A stretch of DNA of 64,000 bases. Source: Dipteronia dyeriana (taxonomy: Eukaryota; Streptophyta; Magnoliopsida; Sapindales; Sapindaceae). Within the stretch, counting starts at the first letter, position 1, and each line of letters begins with the position of its first letter. Where the stretch lies: the NCBI GenBank assembly GCA_032871835.1, contig CM065296.1:6520001-6584000 (forward strand), read 5' to 3'. The notes under the pieces are model-generated. The model worked only from the letters and a program-made list of their open reading frames with translations, was not told the origin of the DNA and did not search any database. Shown one piece after another: positions 35,001-47,900 of the stretch. Made by a program: the position numbers and the translations under genes.

Positions 35001-38000
35001 AAGGTTTCTGGACTAAATTTAAAAAATGGATCACATATTAATAAAATCATCCTCACTTCTTCTTAAAATAAAAGTAAAAATAAAAGTAAAAATAAAAATT
35101 AAAAAGTCTATGACTTTTATATCTCAAGTTGCCGTTTTCTTATTCTTTATTTTTGGTGGGTGTTCGTGGAGAAGAATGAAGGTGATAAGAAACTAAGAAA
35201 GTACACAACTTTAAAAAATTGGATTTTGTATTATAATAAAATGAATTTGGTTAGTTTTTAATTTTATTTATTTATTTTAGCTTTATTTGAGCTTTTATGG
35301 ATTTTTTTTTTCTTTACAACTTAACCTATAATAAAAACTCACATCATATTTTGGGTCTCTAGACACATAGAGCCAAGGACGGGTGCCCTTGACCCACCTC
35401 AGGGTCGACCCCGATTTGTATATTTGGATTTAGCTCTTATAACTTATTCACTAGTTTGGTTGGTATATATGTTTAAAATGTATACCGGTACGTTACATTT
35501 TAATATTGACTTGTAACTTTGTGATAATGGCCTCACACCCACGTGTTAATGTCGTGAATTCAAATTATTACGGTTTGAAAAAATATATAACTATTTATTT
35601 TCATACAATTTATAAAATGATTTACTCTAAAAAAAAATAAATTAAATGTGTATCTTACAAGATTTTAATGTGCATCGACCTATGAAAACTATCTACCTTG
35701 TAAAAATGAATGTAAACCTTTTTTTTTTTTAATAAATAGAAAGTAAAGTCTTTTCCATCTTTAATATTGTTATTATTTTCTGGTTCAAAAAAATATATTA
35801 TTCTATTTCTGTAAAGGTTGGTGTTAATCTGTATAGTAAAGATATAAGATAAGTACTTTATTCATATAAATGAAAGTAAAAGTTTAAGTCAATAGGTATA
35901 TTTATTGTTTGGATTATGGCATATTATAAAATATTGTAAAAAAAAATGTTAACATATATCTTTAACTGTATAATCACTATAAAAAAAAACTATTCATTAC
36001 ATAAATATATTTATTACATATATTGAATTAAAAAGAACAATAAATACTATTATTTACCTGTGTCATAGGTTAACACTATCCAATAAAAAATTAACAATAT
36101 ATTTATTGTCTTTAATTATAATAAATATATAAATAAGATAATAAATACATTTTGATTTTCTTCTTAGAGCATTTTCGATGTAAATATGTATTTGGAAAAA
36201 ATTGATTGCCACATATGATAGATAATTAAAAAGTTAAAAAAACTCTTCCCAATACAATTATCTAACTTCAATATGGAGATGATGTGGCAAACAAAAAGTT
36301 AAAAATTATGGAACTGAATTTCTAAATAGTATCTTATTTTGTACCCTAAGAATATAAGTTAACACTATCTTTATTATTTTGTTACAACAAATTCAATACT
36401 TTAATAAAGTGTTGTCATCCTAAAAGGGTACACATGTTCATATTAAGAGCAACCCAAAAACCTCTTATAATTTCGCTATTCGGATATCAAGTTACTTACC
36501 TATATGGTAATTTAAATTTAAACAGTGAGTAAAGAAGATTTATCCTAAAAGACTCTTTAAATAGAAATAGTTTTATATAGTTGTTAAATTTAAAATTAGA
36601 TAAAGTTATTAAGATACAGTTAGAGCCACTCAGCCACATAGGTTAAATATCTCATTTATAATTCTATCTTTTTCATTTCAACATATTTTATAAATAATAT
36701 ATTACTTGATGATATATATTGATTGTAATTTATCTCGTATATTTACTTAATAACTAAGGTATATCTATTTATTAAATAATAACTCAATTTTCATAGAATC
36801 CACTGTTACTAATCCAGAAAGGGTGAGTATTAACCCCTCTCTCTCGTATAAATATTTTATTCATATAAGAGGGGATGGAATTGATAAGGTGGTAGACGAA
36901 TTTATCGCTTTGACATTATTATTATGATTATTATTATTATTTTAAATATTTCCCATCTTTATTGAGAGAAGAGAAGTAGAGTACACTGGTACAGATTCTT
37001 CTCAGGTTCATTGGATTTAAAATTTAAGGTTATCCTTGGCATTTCAAAACTTCTTTTCAAAATCACTCAACTTTTTTGACCAAGTTGCATTTTCCAAGAA
37101 GCATGCACTTGGAATCTTGGATCATCAATTAATTAAATAATTATTATTATCACTAAACAAATAATTAAAACATTAGAGCTTCCACACTTGGGACTAATTA
37201 AATCGTTTATCTTATTATATGCATGAGCATATTAATATACAATTCCAAATAATTTATTTCCTTTTTCAAATGCATGTACATGAGTTGAGCATCTGCCCCA
37301 TTTGACTATTATTTCAATAGAATCCTACAAAATTATTTTATTTATTTTTTATTTCATAAGTTATATTAATGTCATTTTCTTTTGCCTAAGCATTGCTTTA
37401 CTGATTGTAATTAATTTAATTACTTATGTTAATTAATTAATTGAACCCCTACCCAAATTTGAACCATTGTATTTTGTTTTATATGTTGTGGCAGGTGGGA
37501 ATTGGGATCATCATCAGCTCTATGCCTCATTCCTTGTACTGATTTGGAATTTAGACATTCAAAAAATATTCAACAAACACTAAATGAATTTGTTCGTAGA
37601 CAAGGAGTACTCTTTGGTGGGTGTTCAAATCTTAGTAATTAGCATTTTTTTTTAAATAATAATATTTATCAATAAAATCATAAAATGTGTAGGACAAATT
37701 TTACATTCTTTGATTTGAAAAAATACACCCTCCATTGGAAAAAGCATCTTACAAGTTCTATTCTTCCACTGAGACCCATTTCTTCATCTTTTTATTCAAC
37801 AACTGAAATGTTCATTACATGAAAAAAAATCAAATTGCAAATTCCATTCCCTCTCCCCATTGATAATTATATATATATATATATATATATAAATCTACTA
37901 GGGTCTGTCTGATCGTAACCTGAAATACTAAATAATTACTGATATAGCGATCACATGTTTCATGTTCAATTATCGATTTGGTATGTTAACTCAACACTGA

Positions 38001-38590
38001 GATATTATTTAGTTGAAAGATGATGCAACCATTAATCATTATAAAACCCTAATAAAAGTTTTCAATTTTGATGATCATCACACTGGGGCTGCATGTCAAA
38101 TAGATCTTATCAAACAACATGTATGACCCACAACCACTTTGAATGTTGGAGAGAAGAAATTAAAGAGACGATTTTTATTTTATAACAAAATCAACGGTGT
38201 AATCAGTCAAGCTAGCATTCAGATTTCAGACCGAAGAGGTTGAAAAATAAACACACGGTTTCAACACTGATTCAGAAATCAGAACTGTGTTTTATTTATT
38301 TATTTCTGGATTAATCATAAATAGTTTTTAAAATGATCATGTGTTGAAAGTGAAACATAACACATGCAAATGCAATGAGCAATAGCATGGGCATGACATC
38401 AAAGACTAATAAAAAGTCTATTTTGGTGGCTTAATCTCCATACAGTTCATGTCTGCATACATTATACATGTCCAATCCATGCCTCTGCACCGCCTCTTTG
38501 CATCAAATGGTGGCGCCAAAGAATCCAGAAACAGTTAAAAAGTGAGATGCCAGAAAAATACGGATATCACATGAATTATATGAGTAAATA
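32029..38590. other. Long gene-free AT-rich region
   Basis: About 6.5 kb without a gene that I can support. Contains simple AT/TAA repeats (for example a TAA run near 33630 and TA at about 37867-37890), ragged short open frames and possible remnants of small elements around 32100-32680 and 36170-36650. No transposase, tRNA or rRNA signature was seen. Confidence 0.5.
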
Positions 38591-38962
38591 ATGAGTCAAT
38601 CAAATGACACGAGTAAATATGAATAATTCAGACGTATCCGTCTTAGTCAAATGGCATAATATGAATAATATGAGTAATTCAGACGTATCTTTCCTGGACT
38701 CGATCATTAATGGTCTTTCTTATTCAAGAAATAGTTTTTTTTTTTTTCTGGTAAATCACCCTCACAGAAAATTTTCATTAAAATTGCAATCAGACACTTC
38801 AAACACTACCAGTTGTTTCATTTGGAATCTGGATGCCTTTCAAAGAACTATGGCGGACCGTGTTTTGTGCATCCAATATATGTGCGTACATCCATCCAAT
38901 ATAATGATATCGTGTGTGTATATATAACATTGCATATACATCGCGCGCGCGTGTATATATAT

Positions 38963-38985
38963 ATAGATAGATAGATAGAGAGAGA

Positions 38986-39028
<43 letters not shown>
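38963..39028. repeat. (GATA)n/(GA)n microsatellite
   Basis: Alternating purine-pyrimidine CG/TG/TA sequence (38942-38962) runs into GATA units and then about 25 GA units. Minus-strand open frames across it (Leu-Ser repeats) are only translations of the microsatellite. Confidence 0.95.
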
Positions 39029-39029
<1 letters not shown>

Positions 39030-39315
39030 ACATAATTCATTGAAATAATAACTAACCAGTAAAGAGAAGCCTGGACGTGAACCTCAGGCATGGCAAGCTG
39101 TGACATTGAAAAGATGCTAAATATATTACATTTCCTTTGGCCAATTAATCAAATTCCTGAAGGCCTAAAAAGAGGGGAAAAAATATATTAATGGTGTAAG
39201 GGACGATTCAACTACCAGTCTAACCGCTTACAACTCTCGTTTAATACAAAAGTTTGTATGATTTATAGGTAATTAGAGAACATTAATAAAATCCAAGTTA
39301 TATATGCTTCTTCCT

Positions 39316-41809
39316 TTAATCATACAAACCCTCCTGTTCCCAAACGTCAACAAGAAAATCCACCATTTCCTGCATATGATGTTTCGAATAAGTATTCAAG
39401 AATATAGCGATTTTTCGTTCAAGACAAAGGGAACTTACAGGGAGATGGATTGGCTTGGGGAACGGCTTGTTAGTCCCGAGCAAACCCTCGTAAGTTGCGT
39501 TCCAACTGAAAAACATTAGCAGTTGAATCACATATAGGTGATGTGCAGAAAAAAGGAAGATACTGAGCAACTCGAAAGACAAAGGCTCGTTTGAGCAATC
39601 AAATATAGCAACTGCAAGAATGTGTCACATTATTCTTGATCATGACTTAGGTGGGGTGGATGTCGTAATAAGTAAAGAATTCTAGATGAAGATGTTGCTT
39701 CTCGGGGAATCTAAATTGTCTCTACACTAAGAATTTTTTTTCACGCTTATATTGAAAGCAAATACTTACTCAGAGATGTACAAATTAACAAGGCTATACA
39801 TAAAAAGTTTGATATCCCTTAAGTACTGGAAACAAAAAAAATTAAGCACCTTATGGTAGGTTCCCGAATTTGTGTTCGATCACGATCACGAGGCTTTTTA
39901 GTTGCAAGCCACTGCTGCCGCGTCTGATTCCACAGAATAAAACCTGTACACATTGAAACTTCCAGTAATTAAAAGATTTCACTTGACAAAGTGAACATGC
40001 GAACGAAAGATCAAACAAGTAGCAACAAATTACAATCATATTAACACGAAAACATCGATAGATTTGACAAGAAGTGCACACAGAGATCAAAATACATCAC
40101 AGGTAATTCAAAATCTAGCTCAAGTGGGTGAATTCAGCTGTATATGTGAGAATTCAAAACGATTAGTTTCATTTAAACAACGGCTGCAATCAAACGTACA
40201 CAACAATCACTATCGAATACTAAACCAAATTCCCTCTGCGTGGAGTGCACATTAGTCCGAGGATATCAACATAACATACATACGCACTGACTGCACAAGT
40301 TAGATCGAATACAAGAAACAAGCGATAGCCGATGTTATAACAAAGAAAAAAGTTAATGCATTTGAACTTGCCATGATTCACAAATTCAGCAGGATTGCTT
40401 GTGCTACCACTGCCAGCGCTGCTTAAGGGATCGAGGGGTTGGTTCGACATGCTGATTGACGAAAGGCTTCTCTGGGATTGAATAGCACTATTGTTTATTT
40501 CATCAGTCCCAGAGCTCCAGAAATCCTCCGATATGCTAGATTTCCTCACTGGTCGGCCTTGAATTCTCAGACCCTTCGATGGCTCATCCACCGTGGTAAT
40601 CAGTGAAGGTTTAGTACAGCATCCAAAACAACCTCTGTTCTGTTGCAAATCAGGTTGAACCAACCACAAATATGATTAGCACCAGCAATCAACAACTTGA
40701 ACCACATTGTAACAATTACGAAAAAAATTCATAAAAAACAAACAATTTTCCTCAAACATCTATAGATGGACTTAAATATGACATAAACGGAAATTGTTTG
40801 CACACACCATCTGATTCAGCATTCAATCAAGCTAGAAACTCCTACAAATAAAGCTGAGCAAGTTGTTGATTAACATATCAGTCGAATTATAGACAAATGT
40901 GGGAAAAGGATACAAGGAAAGAAAACATCAACACAAAAAAGCAATACAAAATTCCCTCACACTTAAAAGAGCCTTGCATCCTTTCCTAAACGACTCAGAT
41001 GTCCAAACCATAAGCATACGAACATAAGCTCCGGAAAACGCTACAAACGAACAGCAAGGTTTCTTCCCAATACATCTCTCCATTTGGGGCAACAAACAAC
41101 ACCTAGAATACATATCTCCTACAGAATTCTAATGCTAAAAACGCAAAAGCAAGAACTTTGTATTGTATTGGCATATAAACAAACAACTACTGCCCAAGAC
41201 TTCAAGAAAAGAACGGAGAATCGAAAAAGCGACAACTCATAACTCACTTACACAACAAGCAAGCATAAAGACGTAAAGATTCTATACCAAGTTAAAAAAG
41301 CAAACTTGAACAACACAAATACACAAAAAAGTTCCTTCTATTTAAAAACCCAGAAAGCTAAAAAAAAAAGAAGCAAATTATATACAGAATTCAAACCCAT
41401 ATTTTTCCATTAATCCGTAGTCACAAAACCATGATTTTTTTTTTCTTTTTTGGGGGGTTGGGTTCCAAAAGTAAAAATCTATGATTCAATTTTTAACTCC
41501 TTTACTCTTTTCTTGCCACCTTTTCTCAGCAGCCAAACAGAAAGTTGAAAAATAAAATAAAAGATATTAAATTTCACTTTTCCCATCAATTTGCAGACCA
41601 TGCCCCTGCACTCAAAACAGAGTTATAGAGAATCTAATTTCGCCTTTCTTTTTCTTTTTTATATATATATAAACATCTTTAATTTGTTTCAACGTTTTCA
41701 TCAGCAACAAATCACAAGCTATATATATAACAAAAACAAATAATTAAAAATAAAAATAAAAATAAAAATAAACAAACACACATAAGAAACTGGAATGACA
41801 TACCCCATG
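39316..41809 (-). CDS. DUF4050 (Gag1-like clamp domain) protein
   Basis: Five coding exons: 41801-41809 (MHG), 40372-40639, 39850-39943, 39439-39505 and 39316-39369. All frames join to give 163 residues. Recognisable plant-conserved segments are GCFGCCTKP at the N-terminus, DEPSKGLRIQGRPVRKSS, EDFWS, EFVNHGFILWNQTRQQW, WNATYEGLLGTNKPFP and EMVDFLVDVWEQEGLYD at the C-terminus, as in DUF4050 proteins. Function in plants is not known; the name Gag1-like does not mean retroviral Gag. The second intron uses a GC donor (CATG|GCAAGT). The long first coding intron (1161 bp) and probable further 5' UTR exons upstream (an acceptor GTTGCAG near 41935) fit a broadly expressed housekeeping gene. The first exon (9 coding bases) is the least certain part. 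Confidence 0.88.
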
Positions 41810-42721
41810 CATGAAAAAAGATAATGGACCCAAGGAGGAACGTATCTACAGAATTGCATTTACAATTTCCAAATCACAGAGCTTTCAACCGAAACCCGAT
41901 ATGCAGAATAGAGACTTCTCACGATCCTGCAACATCAAATCATCAATTCAGTTAAAAAATATATATCAAAAACGAAATAGATAAAGGACCCAGAAAGTGA
42001 AAAAAGCAACAAAGTGAGGGAATTGGTTAGACCCCAAAAGTGGCATGATTGAATAGAAAAATTATATCTTTTTTATTTAATTTTTAATTTTTCTTCAACC
42101 GGATCGTATCTCCTTCCTACAAAAATTCGGATTTGGCCCTCTGGTCTGGTTCAACCAAAGGGCTCTGTTTTTCTTTTCCTTCTTTTATTTGCTATTGAAT
42201 ATTATGCTCTGGTTGGTTGGCAGATAAGGGAAATGAAAATCCTAAGAAGGTAAAAATAATGTTGTTTTTAGAAAAAGAAAAAGAAAAAATGGGCACAAAC
42301 ACAGTTGAAAGTTAGGTTAGGTACATCTGTTGTTGTGGTTTGTACTTTGCAACTGAAGTAGATTTTGAGGATTAATGTGTAGGGTCCATACTTGATGCTG
42401 ATTTATTTAACCTTTGGATAGATATCAGTTTCAGTTGTCTATGCTCTTTTCTTCTTCCCTACAGTTACATTGCTTTATATTTATTTCCACAACTAAATAT
42501 GGAAGAGCAGAACCTAGACATCTATGGGCCTGATGGGCCAAACCACCATAGGCTGGTGGGTCTGCTGGTTTGAGGGCACGAAGAATAGACCATGTTTTGT
42601 ACACGTATGTAGATGTTTGTATCAATGGAGCTGGATTAATGTGGACTTGGACTTGATAATAAGAATCCAATCAAATCCAATGGCCCCCACAAAAAAATGT
42701 CCCATTTTTGTTGATTGATCT
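41810..42721 (-). promoter_or_regulatory. 5' UTR exons and promoter of the DUF4050 gene
   Basis: On the minus strand a leader exon of about 41810-41934 is bounded upstream by the acceptor TGTTGCAG. Upstream leader exons probably lie near 42000-42250. Beyond that no further gene was seen before the MULE at 42731. Confidence 0.45.
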
Positions 42722-42730
42722 TTCGATTAA

Positions 42731-44395
42731 GAGTTAATTTCTTTTTAGTCCCTTTAGTTTGACCTAATACACAAAATGATCCCCCTATTTGAGTTTTACC
42801 TTGACAGGTCCCTCTAGTTTCCAAAAACCCGTATTTTGGTTCCTGTCGTCCAATTTCGTTAGGGTTCCGTCATACCATTAAGGGTATAATGGTAAAAGCA
42901 TGGTTAAAATTAATAATTTCAATTAAAAGCATTTAAAAATTTGATTTTAAAAAAACTAATATTTTAAAAAATCAAATTTAAAAAAAAAAATTATAACTAA
43001 ACCCAAACCCTAACCCTCCAAACCATCATCATCAACCATCACCAGCATCATCTTTTCATGTTCATCATTTTGCCCACAACAACAAATCTTATTATTCTCT
43101 ACCAAACTTCATCATTTTCACCAAACCCTAGCTCTCATCAGACCACCACCACCACTGAAACCAATCGCACTAAACCCTCCACCTCCCAACACCAAAACGA
43201 AACTCAGAAAACAACATAACCCCCAAACCCATCAAGCAAAACCCGAAAGAACACCATACCGCCACCGCCATTGCCGCCGACCACCAAACCCCAAATCAAA
43301 CCACAACACAAAACCTTTCGATCTCTCTTGAACCCATACCACAACACAAACCTTACAATCTCTCTCGAACTACAACACAACAACGCGAATCCAATTCTCT
43401 ATCGAACCACAACACACGCGAATCTAAATCTCTCCAGATCTATTTGTGAACCGAATTGCACAATTTCTGGGTGTTTGTGAACCAAATCTCATCTCCATCA
43501 TTGAAGACCCACGATCTGGTACTGATCGACCGATTCAGGTGCAGATCGATCGGTTTGTGTGGGTTTATTCGGCTGTCGGTGGTGGTTTGAGATGACCGGT
43601 GTATGGTGTTGGTTTGATTCGTGCGTCGGTGGTGGTTTGTGAGGGTTTGAGTGGCGGATTAGAACGGTGGCGTTTTGGGTGGCTAGGGTTTGGTAATGTT
43701 ATTGATTTTGGGAGATGAATAGATGATGTTTGTGGTTGTGGGTTTTGATGGCTAGAGTTTGGTAATGGTGTTTGATGTGGAAGATGATGAATAGATGTTG
43801 ATGATGATGAGATGAATTGATGTGGAAGATGATGAAGACGGTAATGGTTTGTCATGAATTTTTATGGTTTGGGCAGAAGAGATAGAGAGAAAGAGATGGA
43901 TGTGATAGGGTGGAGAGAAGAAAAGATAAGAGATTAGGCTTTGAGACTGTGATTTGTGGTGGTGTGATGGCTGTAATCGGAATTGATAAAGGTGGTTTAG
44001 GTGTGGATTTTGTGGTGGATTTGATGAATCTGAAATATTTTTCAGATTTGAAGAAATCTGAGACTGGGTTTGTGTTTGGATTTGGGTGGTTGGATTTAAG
44101 GGTTAGAGTTTGGTGATTGGAAATAGACGATGATGGTTGATGAAGATGGTGATGGTCGATACTCGATATGGTGGTGGTGGTGGTGATTTCTGATTTTTAA
44201 ATTAGGAGACTTTTTAATATTTTTGTTTGTTTTATTTTATTAATCAGGGGTATTATGGTCATTTTACTCTCTGACTTTGTCTGAAACAACCTTTTCAATG
44301 AAAATTTCAACGGAATGATTAAATGAGGTAATTCTTAAAACTGGAAGACAGTTTGTGTATTAGATCATACTAAAGGGACAAAAAAAAATTAACCA
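42731..44395. mobile_element. Non-autonomous long-TIR Mutator-like element
   Basis: Inverted ends: GTTAATTTCTTTTTAGTCCC at the left against the reverse complement of GGGACAAAAAAAAATTAAC at the right, continuing inward (CTAATACACAAA, TTCCGT, ATAATGG) for about 170 bp. The flanks TTCGATTAA (42722-42730) and TTCAATTAA (44396-44404) are a 9-bp duplication with one mismatch. The interior (43010-44190) has many CCAAACC, ACAACAC and GGTGGTG repeats, and open frames without recognisable domains. No transposase. Confidence 0.82.
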
Positions 44396-44404
44396 TTCAA
44401 TTAA

Positions 44405-44699
44405 TCAAGAAGAGATGGACCCTCCATGGCAATTATTGCAGCAACCACATAATTGTAGGTTGTGTTGTTCACGTTAGATAAAGATAATAAATTTCATGAT
44501 TAATTTATTTATTTTTTCCATATAAAATTAGATATTATCAAACGAATGAATGTTGTTACCACATATGGTCTTGTAACAGTTATTTATGATTGCAAGAATA
44601 TGATACATTTGAATCAGTTACATTTGCTATATTATTGTGTATGTACTTGTATTCTGATACACAATTTTCTAGTCAGAGATGGATACATATCTTATCAGT
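44405..44699 (-). other. Probable PLD 3' UTR and spacer
   Basis: AT-rich sequence after the PLD stop (minus strand). No terminator signal identified. Confidence 0.45.
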
Positions 44700-47489
44700 T
44701 TAGGTGGTAAGGATTGGAGGAAGGAATTCTGATTTGTTACCAAAGATGTGAGCTTGTGTGTCAGGAAAGAATTCAAGCCTTGGCAGAGTTGTGACACTTC
44801 CATTGTTGGTAACTTCAATGGGGTACTTAAGCAGATGACCTATAATGTCTTGATCGAATCTTCCCTCGTCGTTCCTACAGTACATTTTCCAATTGTCATC
44901 TGCAGCCTGATTCATCAACTTCACACATTCCACTCTTTCCGGTTGATTAAACTCATCGTCAAGTCCTCCAAGATGCTCGCACCATAGTGACATTCTGAAA
45001 CCATGTATCTGACCCTTTGCTGGCTGATTGGCTGCTAAATGGCTCGGTTGAAATGCCCCCATTGCAACCTCAGTGTCCCTTCCACCGTCCATTGATCTCT
45101 GATTGATGTTCGCGGATCCAATGATTATGTACTCATCATCAACTGCAGGGTAATCAAGTTAGCGTACTTTGAAATTCATGTTCAAGCCAACAAATTTAAG
45201 TGCAATTGATGTATATATATATAGTTTTTGGTTTTTACCTATCATCATCTTTGAATGAACGTAAATCATGAAACGCCGGGACTGCTGAGCTCTAAAATAA
45301 TCAGAATTAGCCTCTGGTTTCTCTGGAGGAACATATTCTCCAGGTTTCGCTATCTCACGGTTTCCTAGGCAGAAGAATGTTAAATACTCTTTAGGATTTG
45401 TAGAATCGAGTCCCTTCTTTTTGAGGGCTTGTGCAATGTCAGCATACATCATTTCCATTGTCCTTCTCTGCCAATCTAGTATCGTCTGAACGGAGTCACT
45501 CTCAGGGACACCTTCTGGCCACATAGGAATCACAACGTAGACCGTAAATCTCTCTCCTGCTTCGATCTTGCTGACAATCTTTAGCGAGAGCTCTTTTGGT
45601 ATAAGATGCAAAGCACCAATATCAGGCACATTGATATCTTTCGATAGCCAACCATATGAGCTTCCAAGGAAGTACTGATTTTCAATGTAGATGAAATTCT
45701 TTGCTCGGCGAATAGCATTGATATAAGCATCTTGAATGCTCTTGTCAATGACACTATCTTTTCCTGTAACAAGTCCTATTTTGGCTGCTTCATGAGGATC
45801 CTCAGGAAAACCTGACGCAGCACCACCATCAATGGATCGAAATAATTGAACACTCCATGATTCGGGGTCAGATGACATAGTTGATGATGGAGGGACTATA
45901 AATTCTACAAGCTTGTTTGGTGGGATTATAAAATTGTCCCCAACTTGTTTTCTCCACCTCTGCTCAAAATTGTACAAAACATCCCAAGCAACAGGACCTT
46001 CTAGTTTGCAGTGAATGTCGTGCCAGGGCTCTCTTGGACCGCCTTTTTTTAAGGAAGATCTCTTAAAGTTAGGCTGGTGGAAATCCTGATGATGGGTTGT
46101 GTTCAATGTACTGAATAAGGGATGTTCATGTGTATCATACCGCCCATCGCAAAGATCAATACCACCAACAAAACTCACTATCCTTCGCTTCTGTGAACCC
46201 TCACCGAGGACTAATTCACTATCGATAACAACTGTTTTCTGATGGTGAGTGAACAATGTATCAATCTCATACCCTTGAATTATGCTTCTATGGCTATCAG
46301 CATCGCGGGGGCACAACACACAATGTACATTTGTGTCGTGAAAGTAAGTTTCGATATCTTGATCATGTGTTGCCATCAAACCATCTTTCTTTAATTCCTC
46401 AACTGAAGTTCTGTCATCCCAAACAAGCATAAGAACCAACACTCCTTCATTGGCCTTATCCTTTAGCAGCTTCCCAAGCGTGATGTCACCTCCTTGTCTT
46501 GGCCTCAATGGGTCCCTTATCAACGTAATTTCAGTATACACAGACCATCCCGTTATGTATATAAAGTGTCGTGCATTGCTGATTGCATCAAAGATGTCCT
46601 CCCAACATCTGTGAGATTCGTGCAATTTTCCTCCGTCTAGAGGTATAAAAGGCTTGAACAAGTCGTGGACATGAGCATCTTGATATAGAGTAACCTTGCA
46701 GCCCTGTCGTTGGTTGAAGAAAGTGTAGGGAACACCATCAAAGTTAGGGCTTTTGATACCTTGAGACCAATTAGTGTCTTCAACAGCACCAACATACTCT
46801 AATTTGACATGAATTTTAGAACTTCCAGGTACAGGATTACGTTTCGCATCACGTATAGGAACCCATCTGTCGACTATGTACCCTTTGATGACATCCTCAA
46901 TGGGCACGTAGGCTCTTCCAATCAATGTTGCACCAACAGGATCGGCATCTTTGATTGTGAACACAACATTGGAGATCATATGTGCACAATATATACGGAA
47001 CGTCTCGTCCCACTCAGGCCTGGAAGGATGTTGTCCTACCTTGCTTGTCCTTGCCATCCTAGCCTTGTCCAAATCAATTGTTGCATATAGTTGTGTTCCA
47101 ATCTCCATAACATTTTCAAAAATTGAAAACATAAATTGTTACTTGTGGAAGAAGCAAATAACATAGAAAAAATATATTGTAATTCAGCAGAAGAAGAAAA
47201 TGATACCTCAGACCCTCCGAACATTTTCTTCACTCCTGATACAACTTTTTTCCCCATCTTTTTTTGGTACAAGAGACGAAAATAACAAAATGAAAATGTT
47301 AACTAACTTTTAAGATAATTGAAAAATTAATTCGGGTATTATGTTAAGATATACTCTAATAAAGACGATCAAGAAAAAACTTTTTAAAAAATGTACCTTT
47401 TGACATAGAGCAAATCCACATCCAGTTTCAAGCCTATCGATCCCATATATTGTAACGTGAAGTGTCCCGTGAAGCAAACGCGTTGTCAT
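44700..47489 (-). CDS. PLDALPHA: Phospholipase D, alpha type
   Basis: Four exons: 47397-47489, 47207-47257, 45239-47102 and 44700-45142, giving 816 residues, close to the usual 808-815. A C2 domain occupies roughly residues 1-155 (starts [40 protein letters not shown]). Two HKD catalytic motifs follow: HQKTVVID at 335-342 and HSKMMIVD at 664-671, the second split by the last intron. The [10 protein letters not shown] segment is also typical. PLD hydrolyses phosphatidylcholine and related lipids to phosphatidic acid and acts in stress, wound and ABA signalling; plant alpha forms bind membranes through C2 and Ca2+. The 17-residue second exon ([17 protein letters not shown]) lies in the C2 loop and has a weak acceptor (AAAAAAAG), so that junction is less sure. 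The exact alpha paralogue is not assigned. Confidence 0.92.
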
Positions 47490-47630
47490 TGATTGATTGA
47501 TTTAATTTCTCTCCTCCAATAACCTCTTAGCTAGCAATCACCTCGAAAAAACGGAACCTCTTAAAGAGTTAGAGGGGGGTATGAGAGGCTGCTTCGAATT
47601 CGAATTTGAATGAATGGATTCTTGGAATGA

Positions 47631-47662
<32 letters not shown>

Positions 47663-47900
47663 TATATATGAAAAGAGAAAAAAGAGAAAAAAGAGAATAT
47701 ATGAAGGAAGGTTGAAGAAAGAGATAGAATTATTGATACAACTTCAATTGGAATCAGTTCCCGCCTTTGCTTCAAAGCAACCACCTTGTCATGGTGGCTT
47801 AAATCCATAACGTTTTCCAATCTTTTATTATATTTATTTATCACATAGTTTTTTTTTAATAAATAATATAATATGGGCTTGGTTTTGGCCCATTTCATGG
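47490..47900 (-). promoter_or_regulatory. PLD leader and proximal promoter with (GA)n
   Basis: Upstream of the PLD start. A (GA)n run at about 47635-47662 reads CT-rich in the transcript sense, as often found in plant leaders. Start site not located. Confidence 0.45.

Noticed and set aside
32029..38590. Hidden tRNA, rRNA or snoRNA genes
   Set aside because: No cloverleaf-like box A/box B pair or conserved rRNA words seen by eye; a tRNAscan or Rfam search was not possible here.
38840..39106. Leu-Ser repeat proteins on the minus strand
   Set aside because: Direct translations of the (GA)n microsatellite.
39316..41809. Retroviral Gag because of the Gag1-like domain name
   Set aside because: The domain name is unrelated to retroviral Gag; exon structure and conserved plant motifs show a host gene.
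43565..43855. His/Pro/Ser-rich minus-strand protein
   Set aside because: Low-complexity reading of repeats inside the MULE at 42731-44395, with no domain.
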